Assembly: GCA_030263275.1 (NCBI GenBank)
Contig: SZOR01000177.1
Span: forward strand, 1-5,240
Direction of reading: 5' to 3'
Length of the DNA stretch: 5,240 nucleotides
Source: DSNY01 sp016861185
GTDB taxonomy: Bacteria; Pseudomonadota; Gammaproteobacteria; Burkholderiales; Burkholderiaceae_F
In this document: positions 1 through 5,240 of the stretch, in pieces
Numbering within the stretch: position 1 is the first letter of the stretch
Layout: each line of letters starts with the position of its first letter
The notes under the pieces: generated by a model
Told to the model about the DNA's origin: nothing
Databases searched by the model: none
The model's input: the letters and a program-made list of their open reading frames with translations, nothing else
Position numbers and translations under genes: made by a program

Positions 1-1
1 C

Positions 2-553
2 CGCATCACCAACCGCACGACGCGCTTTCTTTCGCCGCCGACGCGCGTCGAGAAGCGCTTCCGCGACGCGGTCATTTCGCTCGCGCGCGAGTTCGCCTTC
101 GCGCGCGCCTTCGTCAACACCGGCAGGCTGTCGTCGCCGTCGCGCTACGCCGATTCGCCGATCGCCGCCGGCGAACACGCGGGCGTGCACGTGCAGAACG
201 TCGCGCTCACCTTGCCCAATGGCGCGCGCGGCGATCTGGTCGAGCTGCTGCAGTGGTGCGACCACGCGGTGCTCGGTTTTCTCTACGTCGATCTGGACGG
301 GTACGTGGCGCGCGAACTCGAGGGGCTCGAGGAGCGCTATCCGGTCCGCTTCCTGTGCGTGCAGAGCGAGGAGGGACGGACCTGCACGTTCCCGACCGTG
401 ATCGACGACGAAGGCAAGCTCACCGCGCAACTGCACGCCGCACCCGGCGCGGTCGCGCTGGTGCGCCCCGACCTGTACCTCGCGGGCACGCTCGACGAGC
501 CGTCGGCCGCCGACATCGAGCGCGCGCTGCGCAAACTCCTGGCGATCGAATGA
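2..553 (+). CDS. FAD-dependent aromatic monooxygenase, MhpA/phenol hydroxylase-like (3' part)
   Basis: The reading frame is open from the left window edge to the TGA at 551-553, giving the last 183 residues; the N-terminal FAD-binding GxGxxG part and the start lie outside. The visible part has two sections. The first, roughly residues 1-70 of the fragment, carries NRTTRFLSPP, a central helix ending FAFARAFVNTGRLSSPSRYADSP, and PIAAGEHAG, which is typical of the end of the catalytic region of class A flavoprotein hydroxylases such as 3-(3-hydroxyphenyl)propionate hydroxylase (MhpA). The second is a thioredoxin-like C-terminal domain ending in VALVRPDLYLAGTL, the counterpart of the LIRPDGYIAW-type motif of that family. 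Family members use FAD, NAD(P)H and O2 to hydroxylate aromatic rings in the cytoplasm. The stop overlaps the start of the next gene, so it heads a coupled operon. Its substrate cannot be decided from this fragment, and mhpA itself is not claimed. Confidence 0.82.
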   Translation, partial: RITNRTTRFLSPPTRVEKRFRDAVISLAREFAFARAFVNTGRLSSPSRYADSPIAAGEHAGVHVQNVALTLPNGARGDLVELLQWCDHAVLGFLYVDLDGYVARELEGLEERYPVRFLCVQSEEGRTCTFPTVIDDEGKLTAQLHAAPGAVALVRPDLYLAGTLDEPSAADIERALRKLLAIE

Positions 554-762
554 AGACGACCTTGCAGACCCAACCGAAAATCGCCGACCCCGACGGCTTC
601 TACGAAAAGCTGCTCGACGCGCACCGCGGGCTCACCGACGAGCAGTGCGCGCAGCTCGACGCACGGCTGATCCTGCTGCTCGCCCAGCAGGTGGGCGACG
701 ACCGCGTGCTCGCCGAGTGCATCGAAGCGGCGGCGCGGCCGTTTGCCGAGGCGGCGCGATGA
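550..762 (+). CDS. DUF2783 family small protein
   Basis: A 70-residue protein starting at ATG 550, which overlaps the monooxygenase stop (ATGA). Its own stop at 760-762 overlaps the next start in the same way. There is no good ribosome binding site of its own, which fits translational coupling. The core DPDGFYEKLLDAHRGL, followed by LDARLILLLAQQVGDDRVLAECIEAA, matches what I know of DUF2783. This is a short, mostly helical, cytoplasmic family commonly found next to FAD-dependent aromatic monooxygenases in Burkholderiales and relatives. There is no signal peptide, membrane segment or cysteine-rich motif; the only cysteines are two isolated ones. The function is not known. Position between an oxygenase and a dehydrogenase suggests an accessory or regulatory role for the monooxygenase, but this is inference from context only. 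Confidence 0.85.
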   Translation: MKTTLQTQPKIADPDGFYEKLLDAHRGLTDEQCAQLDARLILLLAQQVGDDRVLAECIEAAARPFAEAAR

Positions 763-1646
763 GCACGACGGTCGCCTTCATCGGGCTGGGCGCGATGGGC
801 AGTGCGATGGCGCAGCATCTGCTCGCCGCAGGCTATCGACTGCGCGTGTACGCGCGCCGCGCCGAGGCGATGCAGCCCTTCGTCGTGCAGGGCGCGACCG
901 CGTGCGCGTCGCCGGCCGAGGCCGCGCGCGGCGCGCAGTTCGTCTTCACCAACGTCACCGCGACCGCCGACGTCGAGCAGGTGCTGCTGGGGGCCAACGG
1001 CGTGATCGAAACGGCCGCGCCGGGAACGGTCGTGATCGACCACAGCACGATCTCGGCGCTCGCCACACGCGCGATCGCGGCGAAGCTCGCCGAAAAGGGC
1101 ATCGAGATGCTCGACTGCCCCGTGTCGGGCGGCGTCAAGGGCGCGCAGGCGGCCACGCTGTCGATCATGGTCGGCGGCAAGGCCGAGGTGCTGGAACGCG
1201 CGCGGCCGCTGCTCGCAAAGCTCGGCGCGACGATCACGCACATCGGCGATCACGGCGCGGGGCAGGTCGCCAAGGCGTGCAACCAGATCGTGCAGGTGGT
1301 CAACATCGAGGGCATCGCCGAGGCGATGCTGTTCGCGCGTGCCAACGGCGTCGACTGCGCGACGGTGCTACGCGCGCTGCAGGCGGGTTTCGCCGGCAGC
1401 AGGATGCTGGATCTGATGGGCCCCAAGATGGCCGGCCGCGACTTCGCCGCCGGCATCGAGGCGCGGCTGCACCAGAAGGACTACGGGCTGATCGTCGAGA
1501 TGGCGCGCGAAGCGGGCTTGGCGATGCCCGCCGTCGCGATCGTCGCGCAGCAGCTCAATGCGCTCGTCGGCCAGGGCTGGGGCAGGGAGGACACCAGCGC
1601 CTTGTTGAAGGTGCTGGAGGCGGCGAACGGGCGAGGTTCGGATTGA
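759..1646 (+). CDS. NAD(P)-dependent beta-hydroxyacid dehydrogenase (HIBADH/GarR family)
   Basis: The protein has 295 residues, the usual length for this family. The start at ATG 759 is preferred because GAGG at 748-751 sits 7 bases upstream, it overlaps the previous stop, and the protein then opens directly with the Rossmann strand. An N-terminal dinucleotide-binding fold carries GLGAMG (residues 9-14). The substrate-binding signature DCPVSGG lies at 119-125. The catalytic region GAGQVAKACNQ holds the expected lysine (K172) and asparagine (N175). The all-alpha C-terminal domain contains the conserved KDYGLIVEMAREAGLAMP stretch. Such enzymes oxidise 3-hydroxy acids or reduce semialdehydes such as tartronate semialdehyde in the cytoplasm. 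Basic residues R33-R34 after the second beta strand, where NAD-specific members usually have Asp, hint at NADP use; this is inference. Operon position suggests it processes a product of the same pathway as the monooxygenase. The exact substrate is open. Confidence 0.9.
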   Translation: MSTTVAFIGLGAMGSAMAQHLLAAGYRLRVYARRAEAMQPFVVQGATACASPAEAARGAQFVFTNVTATADVEQVLLGANGVIETAAPGTVVIDHSTISALATRAIAAKLAEKGIEMLDCPVSGGVKGAQAATLSIMVGGKAEVLERARPLLAKLGATITHIGDHGAGQVAKACNQIVQVVNIEGIAEAMLFARANGVDCATVLRALQAGFAGSRMLDLMGPKMAGRDFAAGIEARLHQKDYGLIVEMAREAGLAMPAVAIVAQQLNALVGQGWGREDTSALLKVLEAANGRGSD

Positions 1647-1796
1647 GGATTGCGGATTGCGCGGATTCACCACGCGTGCCGTTCCGAGTAGAGCGGGAAA
1701 CCTCAACCTTCAAAAGCTGAGACTTCTCTCCGCACAGCGGCCTGGACTGATCACAGTCTGCAAAGCGCAATCCGCCATCCGCGATCCGCAATCCTA
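1640..1796. repeat. Imperfect inverted repeat of GGATNGC heptamers between convergent genes
   Basis: The left arm (1640-1667) reads as GGATTGA, GGATTGC, GGATTGC and GCGGATT in succession. The right arm (about 1766-1795), read on the minus strand, is GGATTGC, GGATCGC, GGATGGC, GGATTGC. The outer 12 bases AGGATTGCGGAT (1646-1657) are perfectly inverted at 1784-1795; further in, the arms agree with one mismatch and a 5-base gap. About 100 bases of lower-GC DNA lie between them, including a small hairpin GACTG-ATCA-CAGTC (1745-1758). The element touches the stop codons of both convergent genes. It has the look of a dispersed intergenic repeat and could fold as a bidirectional transcription barrier, though neither side has a clear U-run. 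Confidence 0.7.
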
Positions 1797-2510
1797 GAAC
1801 CTGAACCCCAGCTTCGCGCCGACGGTCGTGGTGCCGCCGGTGCTGTCGGCCTCGAACGCGAGGTTGGCGAGCCCGAAGTTCACGTTGACGCCGCCGAACA
1901 CCTTGGTCTGCGTGAAGTCCTCGCCGCGCAGGCCGGGCACACCTTTCGGCGTGCTCTTGATCCACACCTGACCAATGCCGCCGTATGGCGTGATGTTCGC
2001 GAAGCCCTTCGAGATCGAGATGTCGAGGCTCTTCGTGTCGAAGTCGAGCTGATCGACGCCCGTGAGCCGCGTCAGCGTGCCGCGGATCGCCACGGCCGGC
2101 GTCAGCGTGCTGCCCGGCAGGATCGCCCAGCGCAGTTCGCCGCCCGTGTAGCGGATGTTGGTCCCCGGCACCTGCGAGAACGCCACGCCCACGTCGAGGT
2201 TCAGCGGCAGCCCCTTGTGCAGGCGCAGCGTCGGCACCGGCAGCACCGAAGGCACGTCGGAGCCGGAGCTGGCCTTCTTCAGGATCGCGTCGTTCTTCAG
2301 CTTCGTGCCGGTCACCGCGACGCCGAGGTCGAAGCCGGTGATGCCGAGCGCTTCCGACGGGATCAGCGGCTTGAACGACAGCGCGGCGCCGAGGTCTTCC
2401 GACAGCAGGCGGAATTCGTTCTGCGACAGAAGCTGGATCGAATTGATGTCTGCGGCGAACGCGGGCGCGGCGGCGGCGATCAGCGCAGCGGCGGCGAGGC
2501 GGCGTTTCAT
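1794..2510 (-). CDS. Secreted outer-membrane beta-barrel-like protein
   Basis: The start is set at the ATG at 2510-2508, not at an upstream in-frame codon, because a clean signal peptide begins there (MKRR, then an Ala/Leu core, ending AFA before ADINS; predicted cleavage after residue 19) and GGAG (2524-2521) lies 10 bases upstream. The full protein has 238 residues. The mature part shows alternating short amphipathic strands (for example LGITGFDLGVAVTGTKL and KVFGGVNVNFGLANLAFEADS) and ends in GFRF with a terminal Phe, as outer-membrane barrels inserted by BamA do. The motifs PSEALGITGFDLGV and STPKGVPGL recall an uncharacterised betaproteobacterial family I have seen annotated only as hypothetical or outer membrane protein. 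No cysteine follows the signal, so it is not a lipoprotein. Function is unknown. It lies 106 bases downstream of the hydrolase gene on the same strand, so it could be co-transcribed. Confidence 0.78.
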   Translation of the reverse strand: MKRRLAAAALIAAAAPAFAADINSIQLLSQNEFRLLSEDLGAALSFKPLIPSEALGITGFDLGVAVTGTKLKNDAILKKASSGSDVPSVLPVPTLRLHKGLPLNLDVGVAFSQVPGTNIRYTGGELRWAILPGSTLTPAVAIRGTLTRLTGVDQLDFDTKSLDISISKGFANITPYGGIGQVWIKSTPKGVPGLRGEDFTQTKVFGGVNVNFGLANLAFEADSTGGTTTVGAKLGFRF

Positions 2511-2554
2511 GGGATCGAGACTCCGTTCTTCGTTGGACGCGACGCGAAGTATCG

Positions 2555-2578
2555 GGCCGCGCGCCCCCGCCCGCGGCC
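2555..2578. other. GC-only hairpin between two minus-strand genes
   Basis: GGCCGCG (2555-2561) is perfectly inverted as CGCGGCC (2572-2578) around a 10-base C-rich loop, 38 bases past the hydrolase stop on the minus strand. The following minus-strand bases contain no T-run, so this is not a standard intrinsic terminator. It may weaken read-through into the outer-membrane protein gene, or may be a by-product of high GC. Confidence 0.3.
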
Positions 2579-2616
2579 GCATCGATCACGCATCCTGGCG
2601 AAGCCGTCGGTCTGAC

Positions 2617-3474
2617 TCAGGTTTCGACGCGCCGGCGCACCAACTCGATCGCCGCGTCAAAGAGCGGGCTCGCGGGATTGGCCAGCTCGTCGCACACCGT
2701 CAGGTGGTTGCAGCCGGGCGTCGGCACGTCGCGCACGAAGTTCTGCGGCCAGCGCTTGCCGATCAGCGCGTTCTGCCGGCGGAACTCGCTGGACTCGAGC
2801 GCGCCGACCGCCGTATACAGCGGCGCCCGCGTGGCCGGCGGCATGTACGCCGGCGAAAGCCTGCGTGCGCGCCGCACGTCGAGCTTCAGATCGACGTTGA
2901 CGAAAGGTGCGTGCACCAGCGGCTCGAGGTCGTACAGCCCGCTGATCGCGAGCCCCCCTTTGACCAGGTTGCGCGGCAGGTCCGGCGCGCAGACATCCCA
3001 CAGCGCGGCCATCGTCATCGCGGTCAGATGGCCGCCGGCGGAGTGCCCCGACACGTAGATGCGTTCTGGATCGAAGCCGTAGCGGTCGGCGTTGCGGTAC
3101 AGCCAGGCGAGCGCCCGCAGCATCTGGCGCACGATGTCCTCCAGCGCCGTCTTCGGCGCCAGCCCGTAGTTCAGCAGCGCGACCGCGATGCCGTGATTGA
3201 CGAGCGGCGGCGCGATCCACGAGAAGTCCGACTTGTCGAGCGAACGCCAGTAGCCGCCGTGGATGAACACGAACAGCGGCGCGTTGTCGCTGCGCGCGGG
3301 AAACAGGTCGAGCTTCTCCGCGCTCGACTCCCCGTAAGGCAGGTCGACGAGGCAGGCGCGCAGCCGCCGCGTGGCCGCGGCCTGCTCGGCCCAGCGCGCG
3401 AAGATCTGCGGATGATCGGGGATGGCGGCGCGCGCGTTGTACTCGCGCTCGCAGAATTCGACCGTGTAGTTCAT
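2617..3474 (-). CDS. Alpha/beta hydrolase, kynurenine formamidase-like esterase
   Basis: A 285-residue cytoplasmic protein without a signal peptide. The start at ATG 3474-3472 (MNYTVEFCEREYNAR) is chosen because the family begins just before this conserved YN.R segment; an in-frame TTG at 3501 would add nine unconserved residues, and neither start has a clear Shine-Dalgarno sequence. HGGYW (72-76) forms the oxyanion-hole region of the hormone-sensitive-lipase/arylformamidase type. GHSAGGH (143-149) carries the nucleophile S145. GCNHLTVCDEL supplies the histidine H257. The acid is probably E227 in GALESSEFRRQ, where animal kynurenine formamidase has Asp in a DSPEF context. Such enzymes hydrolyse N-formylkynurenine or related small esters and amides. 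No tryptophan dioxygenase or kynureninase gene is in the window, so a kynurenine role is not supported by context, and a general esterase is equally possible. Confidence 0.85.
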   Translation of the reverse strand: MNYTVEFCEREYNARAAIPDHPQIFARWAEQAAATRRLRACLVDLPYGESSAEKLDLFPARSDNAPLFVFIHGGYWRSLDKSDFSWIAPPLVNHGIAVALLNYGLAPKTALEDIVRQMLRALAWLYRNADRYGFDPERIYVSGHSAGGHLTAMTMAALWDVCAPDLPRNLVKGGLAISGLYDLEPLVHAPFVNVDLKLDVRRARRLSPAYMPPATRAPLYTAVGALESSEFRRQNALIGKRWPQNFVRDVPTPGCNHLTVCDELANPASPLFDAAIELVRRRVET

Positions 3475-3536
3475 CTTGGTTTCGGTGGGCAGACGGCGCA
3501 AAACGCGGCAAGTCTACCGGCCGCTGCCCCCGCAAC

Positions 3537-3565
3537 TTGAAGGCCGCGCGCGCGGCAAGTACAAT
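3537..3565 (+). promoter_or_regulatory. Sigma70-type promoter of the tRNA-Ala gene
   Basis: TTGAAG (3537-3542) and TACAAT (3560-3565) match the -35 and -10 consensus in four and five of six positions and are separated by exactly 17 bases. Transcription would start around 3572-3573, a few bases before the mature tRNA 5' end at 3579. The bases after the -10 box (TCGCGGC) are GC-rich, the discriminator type that makes stable-RNA promoters sensitive to ppGpp; that regulation is inferred from known stable-RNA promoters. The promoter lies in the 104-base divergent gap between the hydrolase gene and the tRNA. Confidence 0.75.
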
Positions 3566-3578
3566 TCGCGGCCTCTTC

Positions 3579-3654
<76 letters not shown>

Positions 3655-3661
3655 TCTGCCC

Positions 3662-3694
3662 AAGCCCGCCTGACGTGAGTCGGCGGGCTTTTTT
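3662..3694 (+). terminator. Intrinsic terminator after tRNA-Ala
   Basis: The nine-base stem AAGCCCGCC (3662-3670) pairs with GGCGGGCTT (3682-3690). Inside it GAC/GTC can add three more pairs across a single bulged T, leaving a GTGA tetraloop. Six Ts (3689-3694) follow directly. It begins 8 bases after the tRNA CCA end and should end the tRNA transcript. Confidence 0.93.
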
Positions 3695-3701
3695 GTGACT
3701 A

Positions 3702-3766
3702 GAAGCATTTCTTTGCCGCTTCGGCAAGGGAATGCTTCCTCGGCGCGGCGGCAAAGAAATGCTTCC
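3702..3766. repeat. REP-like cluster of three palindromic units
   Basis: A unit of the form GGAAGCATTYCYTTGCC occurs three times: forward at 3702-3717 (with A in place of the first G at 3701), inverted at about 3723-3739, and inverted again at about 3750-3766. GAAGCATTTCTTTGCCGC (3702-3719) is perfectly inverted at 3748-3765. Unit one also pairs with unit two over 17 bases around a CTT loop, with only two G-T wobbles. Two mutually exclusive hairpins are therefore possible. The cluster starts 7 bases after the terminator T-run and lies in the leader of the following gene. It resembles a bacterial REP/BIME element, but no RAYT transposase is seen nearby. Confidence 0.75.
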
Positions 3767-3851
3767 GCCAGGGTGAGGGGGTTCGCTGCCCTGGACTGGC
3801 TGGGAATCGCGGCAGTCACAGAAGGCCGTCTCTGCGTCTCCCTCGAGTCCG

Positions 3852-4745
3852 ATGGGAGGCTCGGTGAAGTCAGCGAGGCGGGAACGTTCCACCACGGCCG
3901 CCAAGCGCGGGCGCCCCGAACGGACGTTTGTCGATCGGGCGCGCGCCGTCGTCTGGGCGCACGCCGTCCGCGCCAGGGCCGGCCTGTACAGTTCGGCAAG
4001 CCCGACCCGATTGCGCGCCGAGCTGAAGCGTCGTTATCCGTGGGGCGTCAGGCACTTTCCAACGGCCAGCGTCTTCTACAAGTACCTTCGCGGGGAAGCG
4101 GGCCCGAGCAAGGAGGTCGTTGCCGAGATCGACACCATCCTGACGGGCATGGCAGCGATCTACGAGCACCCGCTGTGGGAACTTGCGCGGGTCACCGAGA
4201 TTTCGAGTCAGCGCCTGTGCGAGCTGCTGTGCGCACTGCCGCGCCGTCTCACGAAGCCGATACTGCTCAGCGAGACGCCCGGGCGCATGTTCTGGCGCCG
4301 CCAGCAAGTCGACCTGCACGAAGTCTTCGAACTGGCGCTGAATCGGCCAAGCATCGACCATGCGGCGCTCGCCCTTGCCGTCGTGCACGACTGTGTGCTG
4401 CGGCAGGACGAACCGCATCACTTCGAGGCGTGGTGCGTTTGGGCGCAGGTCGGGAATGCGTTTCGCCACGACGATCCCGCGGTCGCGCTGTTCCCTCACT
4501 TCTTCGCGCTGGTGGCCCGGCGCATCCGGGCGGTCGCGTACGCGGACCAGGAAAAGCGTGCCCGACTCGATGCGATGTTCGAACAAGCCCAGGCGGACCA
4601 GGAGCACGCCAGCCGAGCGATGCTCGATCCGCGGTCGATGGCGGCGCTGGCCGATCGCACCATCGGCGAGATCTTGGCGGCGGATCTGTCATTGCTCTAT
4701 CAGCTGGTCAGGTCGGCGCCGGCCATCGACCCGATGTTCCAGTGA
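3852..4745 (+). CDS. Hypothetical protein with basic N-terminus and possible DNA-binding region
   Basis: Unrecognised family, 297 residues if the start is ATG 3852. A GTG at 3864 (losing four residues) is preceded by GGGAGG at 3854-3859 and is an alternative start. Residues 1-45 are rich in Arg/Lys and include KRGRP (18-22), which resembles an AT-hook core. Residues 50-100 (TRLRAELKRRYPWG, then FYKYLRGEAGPSKEVVAEIDTIL) resemble the W/F-x-K-Y-x-x-G-x-x-x-P pattern I associate with helix-turn-helix-like hypothetical proteins of proteobacteria; this likeness is from memory. The rest is mostly helical, with a charged helix near 235-260 (ADQEKRARLDAMFEQAQADQEH). There is no signal peptide or membrane segment. 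The gene stands alone behind a tRNA terminator and a REP-like cluster, and its GC looks a little lower than in the left operon. A cytoplasmic, perhaps regulatory, accessory protein is the best guess. Confidence 0.72.
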   Translation: MGGSVKSARRERSTTAAKRGRPERTFVDRARAVVWAHAVRARAGLYSSASPTRLRAELKRRYPWGVRHFPTASVFYKYLRGEAGPSKEVVAEIDTILTGMAAIYEHPLWELARVTEISSQRLCELLCALPRRLTKPILLSETPGRMFWRRQQVDLHEVFELALNRPSIDHAALALAVVHDCVLRQDEPHHFEAWCVWAQVGNAFRHDDPAVALFPHFFALVARRIRAVAYADQEKRARLDAMFEQAQADQEHASRAMLDPRSMAALADRTIGEILAADLSLLYQLVRSAPAIDPMFQ

Positions 4746-5061
4746 GACGCTGCGCCAACTGCACCGACGGACGCTCACGTTCATCGGTCGATCTCGGTTT
4801 GGCCGCAGGGTTCGCGACTTGACTCCAGCACGTCCCGTCCGTGCGACGGCGATCGCTTGTTTGCCGGTAGGCCCGGGTCTGGCGAGGTTGCCAGGGCGGC
4901 GGGCACCTGGTCCAGCGTCTGTACGGCAGCGCTGCGCGGTGCGAGCATTCCTTCGGCGAGCGGCGCCTAGAGGGCGGCGGGATCCTCGCGGTACGCACGC
5001 GTCAGGGTGCGACAAGCGAGCAGTTGGATGCTGTAGAGCGAAGCGCGCCTGGCCGACGGGT
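4746..5061. other. Gene-poor stretch of about 316 bases
   Basis: All frames on both strands were read between the hypothetical gene and the membrane protein. No frame has a convincing start, ribosome binding site and protein-like content, and no tRNA or terminator with a T-run is visible. A minus-strand frame ending at TAG 4969-4967 has a rather protein-like last stretch (ASLYSIQLLACRTLTRAYRE), but its upstream part is proline- and alanine-rich and overlaps the next gene out of frame. It is treated as a possible remnant, not as a gene. Confidence 0.5.
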
Positions 5062-5240
5062 TCAGGTTCGGGGTCGGGGCGAGTGCAAGTTGCCCGGCCG
5101 CGAGTGCCGGGCGAGGCAGTGTGCCGGTCTCACGGCCCATGGCGCCATCGCCGCGGCGAGGAACGGGATGACGACAAGCACGAGCGCTTCGGCCAGCAGC
5201 CAGCGTTGCACACCGCGCACCTGCTCGTCGCGCGGAAGGA
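5062..5240 (-). CDS. DUF2214-like membrane protein (C-terminal fragment)
   Basis: A minus-strand frame enters from the right window edge (first full codon at 5238) and ends at TGA 5064-5062, giving 58 residues. It opens with LPRDEQVRGVQRW, followed by a hydrophobic helix LLAEALVLVVIPFLAAAMAPW (about residues 14-34). This is how the last membrane helix of the DUF2214 predicted inner-membrane family looks, where proteins usually stop shortly after a sequence like AAAMARG. Here the frame instead runs on for about 24 residues of arginine- and proline-rich sequence (RPAHCLARHSRPGNLHSPRPRT). The tail may be genuine or due to a one-base shift. The family assignment rests on one helix and its flank, so it is tentative; the function of DUF2214 is unknown. 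Confidence 0.55.
   Translation of the reverse strand, partial: LPRDEQVRGVQRWLLAEALVLVVIPFLAAAMAPWAVRPAHCLARHSRPGNLHSPRPRT

Noticed and set aside
600..1253. Long minus-strand open frames opposite the DUF2783 and dehydrogenase genes
   Set aside because: Their translations are Arg/Ala-rich, as expected for antisense frames of GC-rich genes, with no family motifs; the plus-strand genes explain the region fully.
2511..2560. GATACT as a -10 box for the outer-membrane protein gene
   Set aside because: No -35-like sequence stands 16-18 bases upstream, which is instead the GC-only hairpin.
2155..3540. A 461-codon plus-strand open frame
   Set aside because: It runs antisense to two minus-strand genes with clear motifs (signal peptide and barrel end; HGGYW and GHSAGG). 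Its own translation has low-complexity Arg-rich composition and no ribosome binding site.
3768..3794. Hairpin CCAGGG/CCCTGG with a 15-base loop upstream of the hypothetical gene
   Set aside because: A six-base stem with a long loop and no T-run is expected by chance in DNA of this composition.
3834..3848. Possible att-like copy of the tRNA 3' end (CGTCTCC near 3836)
   Set aside because: Only seven bases match the tRNA end (CGTCTCC) and the flanking bases differ; too short for an attachment site.
3695..4822. A 375-codon plus-strand open frame overlapping the hypothetical gene in another frame
   Set aside because: It begins inside the palindromic repeat cluster and is rich in Arg, Ala and Gly; the 297-residue frame has balanced composition with plausible helices and is preferred.
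4943..4962. Possible fourth copy of the palindromic unit (AGCATTCCTTCGGCGA)
   Set aside because: The likeness to the unit at 3702-3766 is partial, needs a gap and lacks a paired partner arm.

Overview
The window looks like a piece of a GC-rich proteobacterial chromosome, most likely a betaproteobacterium (Burkholderiales or Rhodocyclales type). The reasons are the very high GC at third codon positions, ATGA-coupled operon genes, a tRNA gene with an encoded CCA end, and the character of the protein families. The lineage is inferred from these features and not proven.

Left part (1-1646, + strand): the 3' end of a catabolic operon. A FAD-dependent aromatic-ring monooxygenase of the MhpA/phenol hydroxylase type (5' end outside the window) overlaps a 70-residue DUF2783 protein by four bases. 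That gene in turn overlaps, by four bases, a 295-residue NAD(P)-dependent beta-hydroxyacid dehydrogenase (3-hydroxyisobutyrate dehydrogenase / tartronate semialdehyde reductase family). The tight coupling suggests all three serve one pathway, plausibly breakdown of an aromatic compound; the substrate cannot be read from the sequence.

Middle (1640-3474): a convergent junction is filled by an imperfect inverted repeat built from GGATNGC-like heptamers that touches both flanking stop codons. On the minus strand follow a secreted, probably outer-membrane beta-barrel protein (238 aa) and, upstream of it, an alpha/beta hydrolase resembling kynurenine formamidase (285 aa) with HGGYW and GHSAGG motifs.

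Right part (3475-5240): a complete tRNA-Ala(CGC) gene with a near-consensus sigma70 promoter and an intrinsic terminator. Immediately downstream lies a cluster of three related palindromic units that can pair in two alternative ways. Next is an unrecognised 297-residue protein with a basic N-terminus and a possible DNA-binding region, then about 316 bases with no convincing gene, and finally the 3' end of a minus-strand membrane protein resembling DUF2214, whose last residues may be the product of a frameshift. The stretch downstream of the tRNA looks like an accessory segment at a tRNA locus, but no integrase or att duplication is visible. No CRISPR array, insertion sequence or clearly novel multi-gene system was found.
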